From assembly GCF_013410065.1 (NCBI RefSeq), contig NZ_JACCCW010000001.1, positions 310,001-374,000 of the forward strand: DNA of 64,000 nt. The letters run 5' to 3'. Source of the DNA: Granulicella arctica. Its GTDB lineage: Bacteria; Acidobacteriota; Terriglobia; Terriglobales; Acidobacteriaceae. Both the position numbers and the translations under genes were made by a program. This document shows positions 25,338-34,482 of the stretch, piece after piece (the stretch's first letter is position 1; each line of letters opens with the position of its first letter). Under the pieces are notes generated by a model that was not told the DNA's origin, did no database searches, and worked only from the letters and a program-made list of their open reading frames with translations.

Positions 25338-27224
25338 ATGAGCATACTTTTTGGGCAGTTGGAAGAACGGGGTGCCGTGGCGACCGAAGCGGCGTTGCGC
25401 CGACTCTCGCGTGCGACAGAACGTTACGCGACAGAGCCGAGTGCGTTCTATATCAGCGAAAGATTGGGTATGGGCTTCCAACCCTACGTGAGCCACGAGC
25501 GTTCCGCGACGAATGTGAGTTCTGCTGTGGACATTTACGGCAACGCCCTGAGCTTTGATGGCCGCCTGGACAACTATCGAGAGCTTGCAGCGGAACTAGG
25601 GGTTGACGCTTCCAACGCAACGGATTCGCGCCTTGTTCTTGCCGCATTCCACCGTTGGGGGGAGGACTGCTTCCGACGCTTGACCGGGGATTGGGCGCTC
25701 GTGCTATGGGCACCGAGCCATGAACTGCTGTATCTGGCCAGAGACCACGCGGGGGCTCGAACGCTCCATTTTAGGATCGACGGCGACGCGGTTGAATGGG
25801 GCACCTATCTCGATACATTCCTAGCGGAGAATGCAGGCTTGGCGATTTCAAAGTCCTATGTCGCTTGCTACCTCAGTGGTATCCAGCTACGAAATCTCAC
25901 TCCCTATGACTCGATCATGTCCGTGCCGCCCGCTCACTACGTCATCGTCGGAGGGGGTCAAGTCAGAACGAGAGCGCATTGGTCTGCCGCGCAGATTGCG
26001 GAGGCCACCTGCAAATCGGACAAGGATTACGAAGACTCGTTTCTCGCTCTGCTCAAACAATCAGTCCGACGCCGTGCCAACGCCACAGAGACCGTTCTTG
26101 CCGAACTGAGCGGCGGCATAGATTCGACCGCCATCGTCTGTGTGTCGGATAGCCTGCGCCGATCCGAGCAGGCAGGTGCAGCATTGGTTGATACAGTCTC
26201 CTACTGCGACGATGCAGAGCTATCGCTCGATGACAAAAGGTATTTCTCGATCGCGGAGACAGAGAGGGGCAAAGTCGGCACCCATCTGGACATGGCCATT
26301 TCGCAGAGAACGTTCCTGCCGCACAGCTCCGCCAAGGGACGCTACCTCGTTCCCGGTGCTGACAGCTTATCTATCACTCGCGAAGAACAGTTTTTTCAAG
26401 CCGTCTGGTCCAAGGGGTATCGCAGCCTCCTTTCCGGGATTGGAGGAGACGAGCTGCTAGGCGGTGTTCCTGATCCAAAGCCAGAGCTTGCCGACTATTT
26501 AGTTTCTCGCGATATACGCAATTTCCTTCGGCAGTGCTTTGCGTGGTCGCTGATCGACAGAAGCCCGATGATAGAAACTCTCTGGGGCTCAGTCGCCCAT
26601 GTTGCCCGACTCTATCGCACGTCTTCCTCTTCATCGACCGTACCGTTCTGGCTGTCTCCAACTCTGACCGAGTGTGCACAAGCGACAGGGCGGGGATACG
26701 CATTAAGGCAGAGATCGACTTATACTCCTCGACAGTTGAGCGATGAAGGCACATGGTGGTCGGTCATGGAGACGTTGCCGCACCTGTTTCCACGAATTGT
26801 TGCACGACCTGAATATCGGTATCCGTACTTGGATAAAGATCTTGTGAACTTCCTGATGGCGATTCCCCGAGAGCAACTGTTGCGTCCGAATCGTCGCCGA
26901 TCCTTGATGCGGCGCGCGTTAGCGGGCATCGTCCCGCACGAGGTGCTGGAAAGGAAAGCAAAGGCGTTTCAGCTTCGTGGCGTGCTACACGCTCTTCAAA
27001 GAGCCCGACCGTCGCTCGAAGGACTCTTTCAACAATCTCGCCTCGTTGAGGAGGGTTGCATCGACCCTGACTTGTTCCGATCCGCTTTCAGGAAAGCGTG
27101 CGAGGGAGAGGCTTCCCACACGCGTACTTTGATTCGAACCATCGCGATGGAACTTTGGTTGCAGTCGGAGAAGACTGCGCTGGGAGCGAGGACGACGCCG
27201 TTCACTCTGGGTTCGGCCGCATGA
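25338..27224 (+). CDS. Lasso peptide cyclase, asparagine-synthase-like (protein C)
   Basis: 628-aa homologue of asparagine synthetase B. The N-terminal glutaminase-like half lacks the catalytic Cys2 (it begins MSILFGQLEE), as expected for a cyclase that does not hydrolyse glutamine. The synthetase half has the PP-loop ELSGGIDSTAIV (Ser258 to Ser263) that binds ATP. In lasso biosynthesis this enzyme adenylates the side-chain carboxylate of Asp or Glu in the core and joins it to the new N-terminus to close the ring. The start has GAGG 5 nt upstream. The precursor gene follows 80 nt downstream, an unusual order as precursor genes mostly come first. Confidence 0.9.
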   Translation: MSILFGQLEERGAVATEAALRRLSRATERYATEPSAFYISERLGMGFQPYVSHERSATNVSSAVDIYGNALSFDGRLDNYRELAAELGVDASNATDSRLVLAAFHRWGEDCFRRLTGDWALVLWAPSHELLYLARDHAGARTLHFRIDGDAVEWGTYLDTFLAENAGLAISKSYVACYLSGIQLRNLTPYDSIMSVPPAHYVIVGGGQVRTRAHWSAAQIAEATCKSDKDYEDSFLALLKQSVRRRANATETVLAELSGGIDSTAIVCVSDSLRRSEQAGAALVDTVSYCDDAELSLDDKRYFSIAETERGKVGTHLDMAISQRTFLPHSSAKGRYLVPGADSLSITREEQFFQAVWSKGYRSLLSGIGGDELLGGVPDPKPELADYLVSRDIRNFLRQCFAWSLIDRSPMIETLWGSVAHVARLYRTSSSSSTVPFWLSPTLTECAQATGRGYALRQRSTYTPRQLSDEGTWWSVMETLPHLFPRIVARPEYRYPYLDKDLVNFLMAIPREQLLRPNRRRSLMRRALAGIVPHEVLERKAKAFQLRGVLHALQRARPSLEGLFQQSRLVEEGCIDPDLFRSAFRKACEGEASHTRTLIRTIAMELWLQSEKTALGARTTPFTLGSAA

Positions 27225-27227
27225 TTG

Positions 27228-27261
27228 GCGGCCTTCAAGTTCCGCCGGTACAGCCTGTACG
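27228..27261 (+). promoter_or_regulatory. Two small intercistronic hairpins before the precursor gene
   Basis: GGCGG-ccttcaagtt-CCGCC (27228-27247) and GTACA-GCC-TGTAC (27249-27261) lie between the cyclase stop and the precursor start, ahead of AAGGAGA at 27291. They could protect or separate a precursor-only transcript after processing, giving more peptide than enzyme. Inferred from sequence alone. Confidence 0.35.
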
Positions 27262-27304
27262 TTGGACTGCGCTTACGGAAATTTCAACACCAAGGAGAAA
27301 TACT

Positions 27305-27439
27305 ATGAGCTACACCAAACCGAGCATCATCGCCACGCATGCAGCCCTCTCCGTCGTTAAGAGCGACAAGGGGGATCTCGTATTCGAGTCCAACCAGATT
27401 CAACTCACCTCGGGTGCGGCCTATCAGTCTGCTGAATAG
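27305..27439 (+). CDS. Lasso peptide precursor (protein A)
   Basis: 44-aa peptide with a strong AAGGAGA ribosome-binding site. The leader carries Y3-T-K-P6, the YxxP motif read by B1 proteins. In fusilassin the leader tyrosine is 17 residues from the cleavage site; the same distance here puts cleavage after Lys19 and gives a core beginning SDKGDLVFE, in which Glu9 could bond to the Ser1 amine to make a 9-residue ring, with a 16-residue loop and tail ending AAYQSAE. Position -2 of the leader is Val18, close in shape to the usual Thr. An Ala13-Asp21 ring with Thr11 at -2 is also possible but leaves only 12 leader residues. The gene sits between cyclase and terminator. Confidence 0.75.
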   Translation: MSYTKPSIIATHAALSVVKSDKGDLVFESNQIQLTSGAAYQSAE

Positions 27440-27467
27440 GGCCGTACAAGACTTGGCAATTTCCTTC

Positions 27468-27522
27468 CCAGCCTTGCCCTCTCCGGAAGCTGTTTTTCCG
27501 GCGGGGGCAAGGCTGGATTTTT
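27468..27522 (+). terminator. Strong rho-independent terminator of the lasso operon
   Basis: Outer stem CCAGCCTTGCCC / GGGCAAGGCTGG (12 perfect bp) with an inner CCGGA/TCCGG stem, followed by ATTTTT. It starts 28 nt after the precursor stop and separates the operon from the convergent isopeptidase gene. Confidence 0.85.
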
Positions 27523-27554
27523 GGGTTCGGTTGTTGCGAACGGTTCGTAAAGCA

Positions 27555-29918
27555 CTAGCGACTCGCCTGGGTCTTCATTGCCTCCCACTGTTCGTACCGG
27601 GCACGCTTCGCTGGATCGGAGTCCTCTTCGCCTTTCAACCAGAATCTAAACCAGTCCACGTTGCCCTGTTGTGATTCAAGTCGTTCCAAGGGGCGCTGGT
27701 GGATATGCGTACCTGATGGGAAATAGATCAAATCGACTGGCTTTTGTTGCAATCGTAAGGAGGAATACAGTTCCCACTCCTGCAATACGGATGGCGGCCC
27801 AATCGCTTCGATGCGAACAGGCGTTCGTATTCGGTCCAGGTTGAATCCCGGAGCTACGTCAGTCCATTGCCGGAGCGAGTTGCCTACAGGACTATGCCCA
27901 CGAACCTTATCCATCTGCTTCTGTAACGGATAGAACTCGACTGCGAAGAGCATGTATTGCATGTAGCTGTTGTCCAACCCGTCGGCGATGGTCGCTGCCG
28001 CAAAGAGGCTTGGCATCTTAATCAGCGCATTGATGGCGTACCAGCAGGTTAAGCTGAAGCCAACGACACCAACCCTCTTGCGATCTACTAAGCCGTCATT
28101 GGATAGCGTTTCAATGGCGCTGACATAGGCTTCGAGATGAATTTGAGGATCTTGTTCAGAAACCGTATCGGGTTGCTTCTTGATCTGGAGCACGACGAAT
28201 CCGGCATCTGCGAGATGACGGGCCGCGAAGGCAGTGGGATAGAGCCCGTCGGTCACAAACTCTCCGGCGTTGTAGCTGTAGAGTTGGATGACAAGCGGGT
28301 ATCGCACTCCCGGCGTGTAGTTGACCGGCTTGATGAGAATGCCGGACCAGGCACGGTCGTCCTTATCCTTCCATTGATAAAGCGACGCTTGTCCGAACTG
28401 CATCTGGTGAAGTTGTGGGTTCGGGTTCCACAACTCGCGTTCGTGACCATGGTTGTCGCTGGCCCAAATCGTAGGCGGCTCATTCAGACCCTGACGGACG
28501 AACAGCTTTAGACTGTCTTTCGCTGACTGGGCATCGTCGATGCCTCCTTCCAGCCCGTTCCTACTTATCTCCACCGAGGCAGTCGATAGCAAATCCCATC
28601 CGGTGTTCCGAAAGATATAGGTACGAATCAGTTGCCCTCCGATACTGGTGCGCAAAAGCACATTGATCTCGTTTGCCCGCTTTCCGTAGGCGATGTCTTG
28701 AAGGCGCGGGCTGTCTGATCGGCTCTTACCATCCTCAAAATAGAGGCAGCTCGGCTTTAGCGAGGCAATGTCAACAACTGCTGCGCCGCAGGGATGTCCA
28801 TCGGACGCATCACTATCGCCGGAAGCAACCGGGAGGAATGTGTTTGTGACCACGACCTGTTTGCCGTCAGGAGACCACGCAATTCGATTGCGGTCTGCCG
28901 TATAACCAAGGTTCCGAGCATTCGGTGCACGCAACAGTGCTTTCTCCGTCCCCGTTTTCAAGTCGATGAGGGTGTATTCGAGCGGTCTAAGAATGTTGTC
29001 CGCGCGGAGCCGCCGAGGATCGCTCGTGTCCGTGAGGCGAAGCTGCTCCGCACCGGGCGCAGGCGCGTAGGTGTTCCAGATTCCCGGTACAGACTGTGCG
29101 GGTTCGAGGTCAACGAGCGTTTGCGCGGTGGGGGAGGCGTTGAATGGATACAAAGCTGATAGAACGGGAATGTCCAGCAAGCTATAGTGCGGGACCAAGC
29201 GTATCGGCTGGCCCTTCCTGTCCACGTTCAACACGTAGATGTGAAACAGCGCTGGTTCCCGCGAGGCCAGGTCATCCGGAAAAAGTATTTCCTGTAAGCG
29301 TGCTCCCGTAAGATCTACCGCGTCACGATTGAGCGACTGCCCTGGATCGATCAAATGGGTAGCCGGGTCGCCGGCATTGAAGACGACAGTTCTTCCGATC
29401 ACGTCAAAATGGTTAACGCTTCTGTTGGGAGGGGTGAGATAGACAAGCTTGGTGGAGGTGACTCCAGCGGTACACAGTTGGTAGTTTCCGTGCATATTCT
29501 CGGCGCGGAAAAAGACGAGGGCGCTATCGGATGACCACCGAACATCTTTAATGACGGGGGCGTAAGCATTCATTTCGATGTGGTGCGGGTACGATTGAAC
29601 CGATGCGATCACCCGTGCCTTCGGTGAAGACATCGTTGGTGTGGAGAGAAAGTTCGATACGTCCCGAAGATCGAAGACCATGACTTGAGATTCAACAAGG
29701 TCCGTCTCCAACATGCCTCTCGTCGTGACGATTGCGACGAACCGGCCATTCGGGGACGGCCACGCGACTTCACTTCCGGGAACTGAAGGCTCGGCCAGAG
29801 GGGAACTTATCCGCCTCATGGCAATGTCGTCCGCCACAGTGAAGGCGTGTCGCTGGGCTTGGACGCAGGTTAGGTTAAGCGCCCCTAGAAGGGCGACTGC
29901 ATACAGGGGAAATCGCAT
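27555..29918 (-). CDS. AtxE2-like lasso peptide isopeptidase (S9 prolyl-oligopeptidase family)
   Basis: 787 aa with a signal peptide (MRFPLYAVALLGALNLTCVQA), a beta-propeller region and a C-terminal alpha/beta-hydrolase. The nucleophile is Ser622 in VGVVGFSLTCW and the catalytic histidine is His738 in SGTHIHQRP, a spacing like that of AtxE2. The aspartate expected at about residue 705 is not evident: the stretch reads AIGPPSVLQEWELYSSL. Such enzymes cut the isopeptide bond and linearise the imported lasso peptide. It converges on the biosynthetic operon and precedes no other gene; upstream lies the TonB receptor, as in proteobacterial isopeptidase-type lasso clusters. Confidence 0.8.
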   Translation of the reverse strand: MRFPLYAVALLGALNLTCVQAQRHAFTVADDIAMRRISSPLAEPSVPGSEVAWPSPNGRFVAIVTTRGMLETDLVESQVMVFDLRDVSNFLSTPTMSSPKARVIASVQSYPHHIEMNAYAPVIKDVRWSSDSALVFFRAENMHGNYQLCTAGVTSTKLVYLTPPNRSVNHFDVIGRTVVFNAGDPATHLIDPGQSLNRDAVDLTGARLQEILFPDDLASREPALFHIYVLNVDRKGQPIRLVPHYSLLDIPVLSALYPFNASPTAQTLVDLEPAQSVPGIWNTYAPAPGAEQLRLTDTSDPRRLRADNILRPLEYTLIDLKTGTEKALLRAPNARNLGYTADRNRIAWSPDGKQVVVTNTFLPVASGDSDASDGHPCGAAVVDIASLKPSCLYFEDGKSRSDSPRLQDIAYGKRANEINVLLRTSIGGQLIRTYIFRNTGWDLLSTASVEISRNGLEGGIDDAQSAKDSLKLFVRQGLNEPPTIWASDNHGHERELWNPNPQLHQMQFGQASLYQWKDKDDRAWSGILIKPVNYTPGVRYPLVIQLYSYNAGEFVTDGLYPTAFAARHLADAGFVVLQIKKQPDTVSEQDPQIHLEAYVSAIETLSNDGLVDRKRVGVVGFSLTCWYAINALIKMPSLFAAATIADGLDNSYMQYMLFAVEFYPLQKQMDKVRGHSPVGNSLRQWTDVAPGFNLDRIRTPVRIEAIGPPSVLQEWELYSSLRLQQKPVDLIYFPSGTHIHQRPLERLESQQGNVDWFRFWLKGEEDSDPAKRARYEQWEAMKTQASR

Positions 29919-29961
29919 GGAAGTGCTCCGATTCGACGGAAGGAAATGTGCCTGGAAAGGA

Positions 29962-32900
29962 CTAGAACGTTAGCCGGAGAGCAAACTGCATCGAGCGCGG
30001 GCCGCCTTGCTGATACTGAGAAGCCATTGTCCCGAGGCTGGCGTTGAGAGTTTGCGTTGCTTGCCCGAAGGTCGCGTCCGAATAGGTGGGGTCCACGTAG
30101 CCGAAGATCGGATGGTTCAAGAGGTTGAACGTCTCAGCACGAAAGTGCAGGGCGACTTCGTTATGTAGCGGGAAGTCCCGTCGCACAGAGAGGTTTACCT
30201 GAGTCGCTCCAAAACCGCGCGCGAAGTTGCGAGGCGCGTTCCCTTCTACCCCGGTTGTTGGGAGACTGAATGCTGCCGGATTGATGATTTTTCCGCCTGC
30301 ATACTGAGGACTGTAGAGGTAGATCGGGACGTTTGGGATGATATTCAGACCGCTGTTGTATTGAGCGCCTGTTGCGGGATTGGTCTGGGTAGTCCCGCCA
30401 AGCGTGATCGGATAGGCGGTACGAGCAACCAGCCGCAAGTCCACTCCCCAGTTGTTGGCGAGAGTTGCAAGAGGTTTCGGCCCAGAGACGATTGGCAATT
30501 CCCAGCTCAATCCGCTCTGAAGATTGTGTCTCACATCGAAGTCTGCGTTGCCACGTTGCAGGGCAAGAGTTGCGGACTGGGAACCAAGGTCGATGGTATG
30601 CGACCACGTATAGGACGTGAGGACCTGAAGCCCTTTTGCGACCGAACGCTGGAATTGCACCTGGAGACCTTGATAATTTGATGTGACACCGGTCGCAAAG
30701 TATTGGATCAGCCCGAAATTCGGGTTGAGCGCCGAGATGGAGCGTTGCTGAAGCCCCATCAACCGCCGACCTGCCGCCGCGACATACGAGACCGTTAGAG
30801 ACTGACGGGCACCCAAGGCTTGCTGCAGGCTTACATTCCACTCCAAGGTATACGGTAGCTGTAAATGCTCCGGGTACGCCGTAACGACACCACTTGTATA
30901 CGGTGCTGTCGTCCCGATAGGAACGTTCAATTGCGCTGGAGTATAGGGCAGTTGTGCGCCGCTACGAAGTGCGGAAGCTCGGAACCCCAGACCGTTGAAT
31001 CCAACGGAGGCGATCTCGTTCGCGGAGTCGAAGAAGACTCCTCCTCCCGCACGAACGACTGTTTCTGCACCTGGCTTGTCGTGGGCTGTCCAAGCGATAC
31101 CCACGCGTGGAGCGAAGTTATACCAAGAGGTGTTCCATAGAGAGGTGCCACGCGGAGCTACTGTCAATGTTGAGGGCTGATTGATGTCACCACGCAGTGT
31201 GAAGGCATCGTCTCCATGTTGCTCGGTCGGGGGCGGATTGACTTCCCAGCGAAGGCCGTAGGAAAGGTGAAGCCGGGTCTGGATCTGCCACTCATCCTGG
31301 GCGTACAAGGCCAGTTGGTGAAAGAGAGGAGTGGACTGGAGGAAGGAAAATACGTAGGGGATGGACGGGTGGCCCGTGAGCACGCTGCTGGGCGTCAAAA
31401 AGATTGCATACGGTTCGATTTGCGGTGGCGCAACCAACGACTTGATGTTCCGAAAGTCTACACCGAACCTGAAATGGTGGTTTCCGTTGAGAAGCGAAAC
31501 GGAATCGACAAGATTCCATTGCCTCCCGAGGTTACGGGAATTGTAGATTGCATAGAACGGGGCACCTATACCGGCGATGTTGATGTCGATAACAGGCACG
31601 ACTTGAGCATACGAACCGGCTCCCATAGCCGCGGATAGGTTAGTGGGTGTCGCTCCTCCGAAGCTGTCGCTTTCACTCATCTCGGACGAATTGGAGCGGG
31701 CATATCCGAGCCTAAACTCGTTGTTCCAGCGAGCGGAGAACATGCTGTTCGCGCCGAACGTGTACGTTTGAGCGTTGATTGCGGTGGTCGATCTTGCAAA
31801 ATACGGTCGCGAGTCCGTTGAGCTGGGCGTATCACCAACACGAAAGAAGATTGCCAATTTTGGATTTACGGTGTGATCGACTCTGACGCTGGTCGAGTTG
31901 ATGGTGCTTGGGAGGGAAAACGACTTGATGAACTGCGCGAGGCTCGGGCTGGAAGATGTCCCATAGTCGATCCCGTTCGGCACCGGAAAGGCATTGAGGA
32001 TGGGCTGCATCGCCGGAATCGCCTGTTGCCTCATGAAGATGTCGGGTACATACTGAATCGTCGCGGCGATCGGCTGTGTCAGGCGCAATCCCTCATAGGA
32101 TACGAAGAAGAAGGTGCGGTCGAGTCCGCTGTAGAGTTTTGGCAGTACAACGGGACCTCCGAATGTTCCCCCGAAGTCACTCTGGCGAAGCGCTGGGGTT
32201 GGCAGGCCGTAATGATCGTTGAACCAGTTGTTGGCGTCGAAGTAGTTGTTGCGAAGATATTCGTAGGCGCTGCCGTGGAGTTGATCGCTCCCAGAGCGCG
32301 TCGCCATCGAGAACTGGCCACCCGGCGAGCGTCCGAACTCTGCCGCATAAGTCGAGCTTTGGATGCGGAACTCTTGCAACGCGTCGACAGAAACCAATGT
32401 CTGGGTAGTTCCGAGTGCGGTCGTCGCTCCCAGGGCTCCTCCTGTTGATGCGGCCCCAGTACCGCCGCCATTGCCAGAGCTGATATTGGCGGTGACGCCA
32501 TCCACGGTGTAGTAGTTCGACTGGGCACGCTGTCCGTTGACACTGAAGTCTCCACCGCCGCCGACAATCTGGTTTTGCGCGTATTGAGGCGTCTGATTCA
32601 CCACGCCGGGCGCCAACGAGATGAGGTCTTGGAAACTCCGCCCGTTGAGGGGCATATTTTCGACGAACTTTCGATCCACCACCGTGCTGACCGATGCGTC
32701 TGTCGTATTGATAGCGGACGAGCCAGCGTCTACGGTGACGCTCTCAGAAGTCGCCCCCACTGGCAGAACGAAATTCAGCGCGACGGCACTTTGGACGTTC
32801 AAGACGAGATCGGCTTTGATGATGGTCTTGAATCCCGGCTTTGAGACCTGTACGTGGTAATGGCCGGGGGGCAGGATCGGAACGAGGTACATTCCTGAGC

Positions 32901-33078
32901 CGTTTGTTCTCGCCGAGTAAATCACCCCCGTTGCGTCGTTGGCGATCTCAACATCGGCATCCAGGATGAGTTTGCCCGCAACGTCCGTCACTCCGCCACT
33001 GATCGTGGCATTCGTAGATTGACAGAGAGCAACGGATGCGAAAAAACAGACACAAAGGAGGAGGAACCAGCATTTCAT
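29962..33078 (-). CDS. TonB-dependent receptor, Oar-like, probably for the lasso peptide
   Basis: 1038-aa outer-membrane receptor: signal peptide (MKCWFLLLCVCFFASVALCQ), carboxypeptidase-regulatory-like domain (ISGGVTDVAGKLILDADVEI), plug (NMPLNGRSFQDLISLAPGVV) and barrel ending QFALRLTF with terminal phenylalanine. It lies between the isopeptidase gene and an anti-sigma/ECF-sigma pair, the order known from astexin- and caulosegnin-type loci, where the receptor takes the lasso peptide back up. The glycine-rich plug segment (SSGNGGGTGAASTGGALGAT) is unusually long. Import of the peptide is inferred from context. Confidence 0.82.
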   Translation of the reverse strand: MKCWFLLLCVCFFASVALCQSTNATISGGVTDVAGKLILDADVEIANDATGVIYSARTNGSGMYLVPILPPGHYHVQVSKPGFKTIIKADLVLNVQSAVALNFVLPVGATSESVTVDAGSSAINTTDASVSTVVDRKFVENMPLNGRSFQDLISLAPGVVNQTPQYAQNQIVGGGGDFSVNGQRAQSNYYTVDGVTANISSGNGGGTGAASTGGALGATTALGTTQTLVSVDALQEFRIQSSTYAAEFGRSPGGQFSMATRSGSDQLHGSAYEYLRNNYFDANNWFNDHYGLPTPALRQSDFGGTFGGPVVLPKLYSGLDRTFFFVSYEGLRLTQPIAATIQYVPDIFMRQQAIPAMQPILNAFPVPNGIDYGTSSSPSLAQFIKSFSLPSTINSTSVRVDHTVNPKLAIFFRVGDTPSSTDSRPYFARSTTAINAQTYTFGANSMFSARWNNEFRLGYARSNSSEMSESDSFGGATPTNLSAAMGAGSYAQVVPVIDINIAGIGAPFYAIYNSRNLGRQWNLVDSVSLLNGNHHFRFGVDFRNIKSLVAPPQIEPYAIFLTPSSVLTGHPSIPYVFSFLQSTPLFHQLALYAQDEWQIQTRLHLSYGLRWEVNPPPTEQHGDDAFTLRGDINQPSTLTVAPRGTSLWNTSWYNFAPRVGIAWTAHDKPGAETVVRAGGGVFFDSANEIASVGFNGLGFRASALRSGAQLPYTPAQLNVPIGTTAPYTSGVVTAYPEHLQLPYTLEWNVSLQQALGARQSLTVSYVAAAGRRLMGLQQRSISALNPNFGLIQYFATGVTSNYQGLQVQFQRSVAKGLQVLTSYTWSHTIDLGSQSATLALQRGNADFDVRHNLQSGLSWELPIVSGPKPLATLANNWGVDLRLVARTAYPITLGGTTQTNPATGAQYNSGLNIIPNVPIYLYSPQYAGGKIINPAAFSLPTTGVEGNAPRNFARGFGATQVNLSVRRDFPLHNEVALHFRAETFNLLNHPIFGYVDPTYSDATFGQATQTLNASLGTMASQYQQGGPRSMQFALRLTF

Positions 33079-33183
33079 TGAGCAGCGCTCCGAAGAAGCA
33101 AAAGTGAATTGGGTACACTCCGTCTACGGCTGGCGGACCAAAGGTGTATCAATGCTTTTGCTTTTATTAAGGATGATTCAGCT

Positions 33184-34473
33184 TCAAGGATGATTCGGCT
33201 GAATCTGGAGGTACGCCCGGAGGAGCTGCTTGCCCGTGGGCTTGGCGCTCCCGCCTGGAGGCTCCACAGTCACAAACACCATGTTCATTCGCGCCAGGGT
33301 CTTCGCATCGTTGCACCGTAATACCCATCTCTTGTGGCTATCGTCCTGATAGAACAAGCCGAGGCTCGTCGCTTGCTTGTCACTGCCGCTTCCCCACGCC
33401 TGAAAAACAACCGATTCTTTTAGACCGGCTTGCTTTTCGAGATCGAACCCGTAGAACACCAAGGACCGATCCTTGGTGTAGAAGATGCGCCCGAATGGTT
33501 TCGCCGTTCTCCCGTTCTCGTTGGTGTCAAAGATGTCGGCGATGTACAGATTGCGCGCACCGATCAGGTCTCGGATGTCCCGGTCGTGCGCAAGAAAATC
33601 TTTGTCGAGAGATAGGATGCGGTCTTTATCACTCAGGGCTGTATTCGTTTCGTCGAGAGCGACATTGAGGTCGCGAACCTTGGCCTCAAGAGACGTGCTG
33701 CGTGCGGTCTGCTGATCTGCGTTTGCCTGAGTGGATGCGACTTTGTCACGGAGCGATTGAACATCTGCCTGCGCAGCGGCGAGCTGTTGGCTGAGGCTGT
33801 CTTTCTCTGAGGCAAGCTGCTGTTGTTGTGCGTGGTCGGCCTCAAGCTGATGTTGAAATGTCGGATCAGAAGACTTTGGTTGCGAAGCCCGGTCATTGGC
33901 AGCGGCTAGCTGCTGTTGCAGCTTCGCCACCTCCTGCTGTGCCCGCTCCACCGCCTGCCTCATATCCTCATTCGAGCCAGTGGCTGCTGTTGATGCCGAA
34001 GGCAGAACGGTAGAGACGCTCGGACTTGACGGGACCGGGGGGTGGGACTGTTGGCGGACCAGATGCACAGAGGCGAACGCAACGGCCACGAGAGCGCAGG
34101 CGGCGAGAGCCCCGCCAAGCACCCGCCACGACGGCTTCTGAGTCGCTGGGGGCTCCTTCGGAGAAGGCACGACACCCAACTGGCTCATCAGACGCCGCTC
34201 TGCTTCCGCGATGGCGCTCTCCGATTCCCTGGGCAGACTATTGAGTTCGGCAGCGGCGCTCGCCGCCATCGCCGGTATCACATTCGTCGTGACGTGCTTA
34301 TACTGCTCGAATGTGCTCTGGCAGGTGTCGCAGTATGCGAGGTGTACCTGCAGCAGCGACCACTCTTCGTCTGTGAGTTCCCCGGAATAGAAGAGTGCGA
34401 CCAGAGCAACGAACTCGTCATGAAATTGAGGGTTCACCGGCTCAGTTCCCTTGGGGTACAATTTGCCATCCAT
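33184..34473 (-). CDS. Anti-sigma factor, zinc-finger/transmembrane/coiled-coil with RskA-like C-terminus
   Basis: 429 aa. The N-terminus carries a zf-HC2-type anti-sigma domain (LLQVHLAYCDTCQSTFEQY); a single membrane helix follows at about 118-138 (VLGGALAACALVAVAFASVH). Residues 165-300 are a glutamine/alanine-rich coiled coil (QQEVAKLQQQLAAANDRA), and the rest resembles the periplasmic RskA domain (KPFGRIFYTKDRSLVFYGFD). It starts 9 nt after the sigma-factor gene and should hold that sigma factor at the membrane until a signal, perhaps receptor occupancy by the lasso peptide, releases it. A 15-bp sequence is duplicated at its very 3' end (33169-33200). Confidence 0.78.
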   Translation of the reverse strand: MDGKLYPKGTEPVNPQFHDEFVALVALFYSGELTDEEWSLLQVHLAYCDTCQSTFEQYKHVTTNVIPAMAASAAAELNSLPRESESAIAEAERRLMSQLGVVPSPKEPPATQKPSWRVLGGALAACALVAVAFASVHLVRQQSHPPVPSSPSVSTVLPSASTAATGSNEDMRQAVERAQQEVAKLQQQLAAANDRASQPKSSDPTFQHQLEADHAQQQQLASEKDSLSQQLAAAQADVQSLRDKVASTQANADQQTARSTSLEAKVRDLNVALDETNTALSDKDRILSLDKDFLAHDRDIRDLIGARNLYIADIFDTNENGRTAKPFGRIFYTKDRSLVFYGFDLEKQAGLKESVVFQAWGSGSDKQATSLGLFYQDDSHKRWVLRCNDAKTLARMNMVFVTVEPPGGSAKPTGKQLLRAYLQIQPNHP

Positions 34474-34482
34474 TCTCTCACC

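Noticed and set aside
25338..27224. True asparagine synthetase for amino-acid metabolism
   Set aside because: The N-terminal catalytic cysteine is missing and the gene lies among B1, B2 and a lasso precursor, so the cyclase role is far more likely.
27240..27304. Separate promoter for the lasso precursor
   Set aside because: No convincing -35/-10 pair could be found between the cyclase stop and the precursor start; only hairpins are seen.
33169..33200. 15-bp near-duplicate AAGGATGATTCrGCT
   Set aside because: It lies across the 3' end of the anti-sigma gene and looks like a simple local duplication without a regulatory role.
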